Of a stretch of 64,000 bases of DNA, positions 63,223 through 64,000 are shown piece by piece. The translations under genes and the position numbers were made by a program. The notes below the pieces were generated by a model. It was given only the letters and a program-made list of their open reading frames with translations, had not been told where the DNA came from and made no database searches. Numbering within the stretch: the first letter of the stretch is position 1; each line of letters begins with the position of its first letter. The DNA comes from Chitinophagaceae bacterium (GTDB lineage: Bacteria > Bacteroidota > Bacteroidia > Chitinophagales > Chitinophagaceae). The stretch is from positions 124,001 to 188,000 of the forward strand of contig PMSV01000012.1 of the NCBI GenBank assembly GCA_003168265.1, read 5' to 3'.

Positions 63223-63364
63223 AACGTTAGCATTGATGCAGCAATATAATTTTTCTAAAGCAAACCCGGAAAAAAAATGAGTGCCACTACCTGAAAATGG
63301 CCTATCTTGTCTGCTATCTTCGTCCATTTAGGAAGGGCTGCAACAGAAAGTGATCGTTCTGTAT

Positions 63365-63453
63365 TATATTTGCCGCCCAAAAAGAACATCGATTAAGTGT
63401 TCAAATGATATGAATCTCAGATGGAAAATCCATCTCATAAAATTTGATTGAAG
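63365..63453 (+). promoter_or_regulatory. Candidate promoter and short leader frame before accD
   Basis: TATATTTG at 63365-63372 matches the -7 element TAnnTTTG. Between it and accD, ATG 63410-63412 opens a 13-codon frame (MNLRWKIHLIKFD) ending TGA 63449-63451, two bases before the accD ATG. Its translation is not demonstrated; it could couple initiation at accD. No -33 element is clear. Confidence 0.35.
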
Positions 63454-64000
63454 ATGAAATTAGAAGAAGATTTTGAAGCCAATCTGGCAGGAGATGAGGG
63501 CACGACGGATGAAACAAAGACCAGTTGGTTTAAGAGAATCAAAAAAGGCATACTGACCAGTACTGCGGAGAAAAAAGAAGCTCCGGAGGGGCTTTGGACC
63601 AAATGCCCGAATTGCAATTATATATGTACAGTCACCGAATTAAGGGAATACCTCTTCGTTTGCCCCAAATGCAGCCATCACCACAGAATTGGAAGTTCCG
63701 AATATTTTGAGATCCTCTTCAACGACAATCACTACGAAGTCTTTTTTGAAAACATCCGGTCAAAGGACTTCCTGCATTTCACGGATCTGAAATCTTATGG
63801 GAAAAGACTCGAAGAGACCTGGGCGAAAACGGATATCACTGATTCCATCCGTATTGCCGCGGGAAATGTGAAAGAACACCATATTGTCGTAGGGTGCATG
63901 GATTTTGAATTCATTGGTGGATCGCTTGGAAGTGTGATGGGCGAGCGGATATCAAGGGCCATCGATTACTGTCTGGCCCATCGTTGCGGTCTGCTGATAA
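63454..64000 (+). CDS. accD: Acetyl-CoA carboxylase carboxyltransferase, beta subunit (5' part)
   Basis: Transfers CO2 from carboxybiotin to acetyl-CoA for fatty-acid synthesis; partner AccA is not in the window. Runs off the right edge with 182 codons seen. Zinc finger: CPNC (about residue 52) and CPKC (about 71), then CMDFEFIGGSLGSVMGERI, the conserved acyl-CoA-binding start. A ~45-residue acidic/basic N-terminal extension precedes EAPEGLWTKC, longer than in E. coli. Confidence 0.93.
   Translation, partial: MKLEEDFEANLAGDEGTTDETKTSWFKRIKKGILTSTAEKKEAPEGLWTKCPNCNYICTVTELREYLFVCPKCSHHHRIGSSEYFEILFNDNHYEVFFENIRSKDFLHFTDLKSYGKRLEETWAKTDITDSIRIAAGNVKEHHIVVGCMDFEFIGGSLGSVMGERISRAIDYCLAHRCGLLI

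Noticed and set aside
1-64000. fbaA at the left edge and accD at the right edge, genes I recall as neighbours in some Bacteroidota
   Set aside because: They are 63 kb apart here and I cannot verify the ancestral order, so no rearrangement is claimed.

Overview
The window is chromosomal DNA of a member of the Bacteroidota, most likely Chitinophagaceae or a close relative. This is an inference from gene content: a gliding-motility (CHU_C) C-terminal sorting domain, a TonB receptor with an N-terminal STN domain, DUF4249, DUF1223, a GtrA-like protein, a BlaI/BlaR1 pair, a Na+-type membrane pyrophosphatase, an SLC45-type maltose carrier next to GH13 and glg genes, and promoter elements of the TAnnTTTG type. 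I see no phage, transposon, integrase, CRISPR array or rRNA operon. Most of the window is ordinary core and accessory chromosome. fbaA (left edge) and accD (right edge) are both cut by the window.

Layout. 1-5.2 kb: fbaA tail, ABC exporter, Crp/Fnr regulator with a perfect dyad upstream, NADP-isocitrate dehydrogenase, tRNA-Met and a small lipoprotein. 5.2-8.4 kb: a two-gene unit with a transglutaminase-like protein, then a lipoprotein. 8.5-17.3 kb: a carbon-storage block, with glgA-glgC-maltose carrier-GH13 on the minus strand facing away from a glucose/fucose-type MFS carrier and a ROK glucokinase. 17.3-22.3 kb: GtrA, DUF1223, a di-heme cytochrome and a compact four-gene unit (Cys/Pro-tailed lipoprotein, seven-helix membrane protein, short histidine kinase, NarL-type regulator). 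22.3-23.0 kb: a 700-bp graveyard holding two gene remnants on opposite strands. 23.0-27.6 kb: secreted protein, S9 peptidase and small membrane proteins or lipoproteins.

27.8-33.0 kb: a co-directional housekeeping run, prfB (with its programmed frameshift), pruA, pyrR, pyrB, coaD and a thioesterase. 33.0-37.3 kb (minus): NUDIX, an orphan response regulator, amtB, a heavy-metal-associated protein and pyrE. 37.5-42.2 kb (plus): a five-gene catabolic-looking cluster (PLP aminotransferase, HPS/UlaD-type decarboxylase/synthase, zinc dehydrogenase, SDR, TIM-barrel isomerase) with no kinase or transporter. Its substrate is unknown to me, and it is the best candidate here for an undescribed pathway. 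42.3-50.8 kb (minus): DHFR-like enzyme and a tight surface operon (249-aa secreted protein, TonB receptor, MG2/plug protein, DUF4249 lipoprotein). 50.9-64 kb: tRNA-Arg, beta-helix protein, thioredoxin-fold proteins, TrmH, a large T9SS-type secreted protein, membrane pyrophosphatase with an extra C-terminal domain, BlaR1-BlaI with its operator, sterol-desaturase-type enzyme, Tat-exported TIM barrel and accD.

Several start codons were moved inward from the longest open frame because an ATG followed by a signal peptide or a conserved N-terminus lies downstream, or because a terminator lies inside the longer frame. All family names come from reading the translations by eye; no database search was run.
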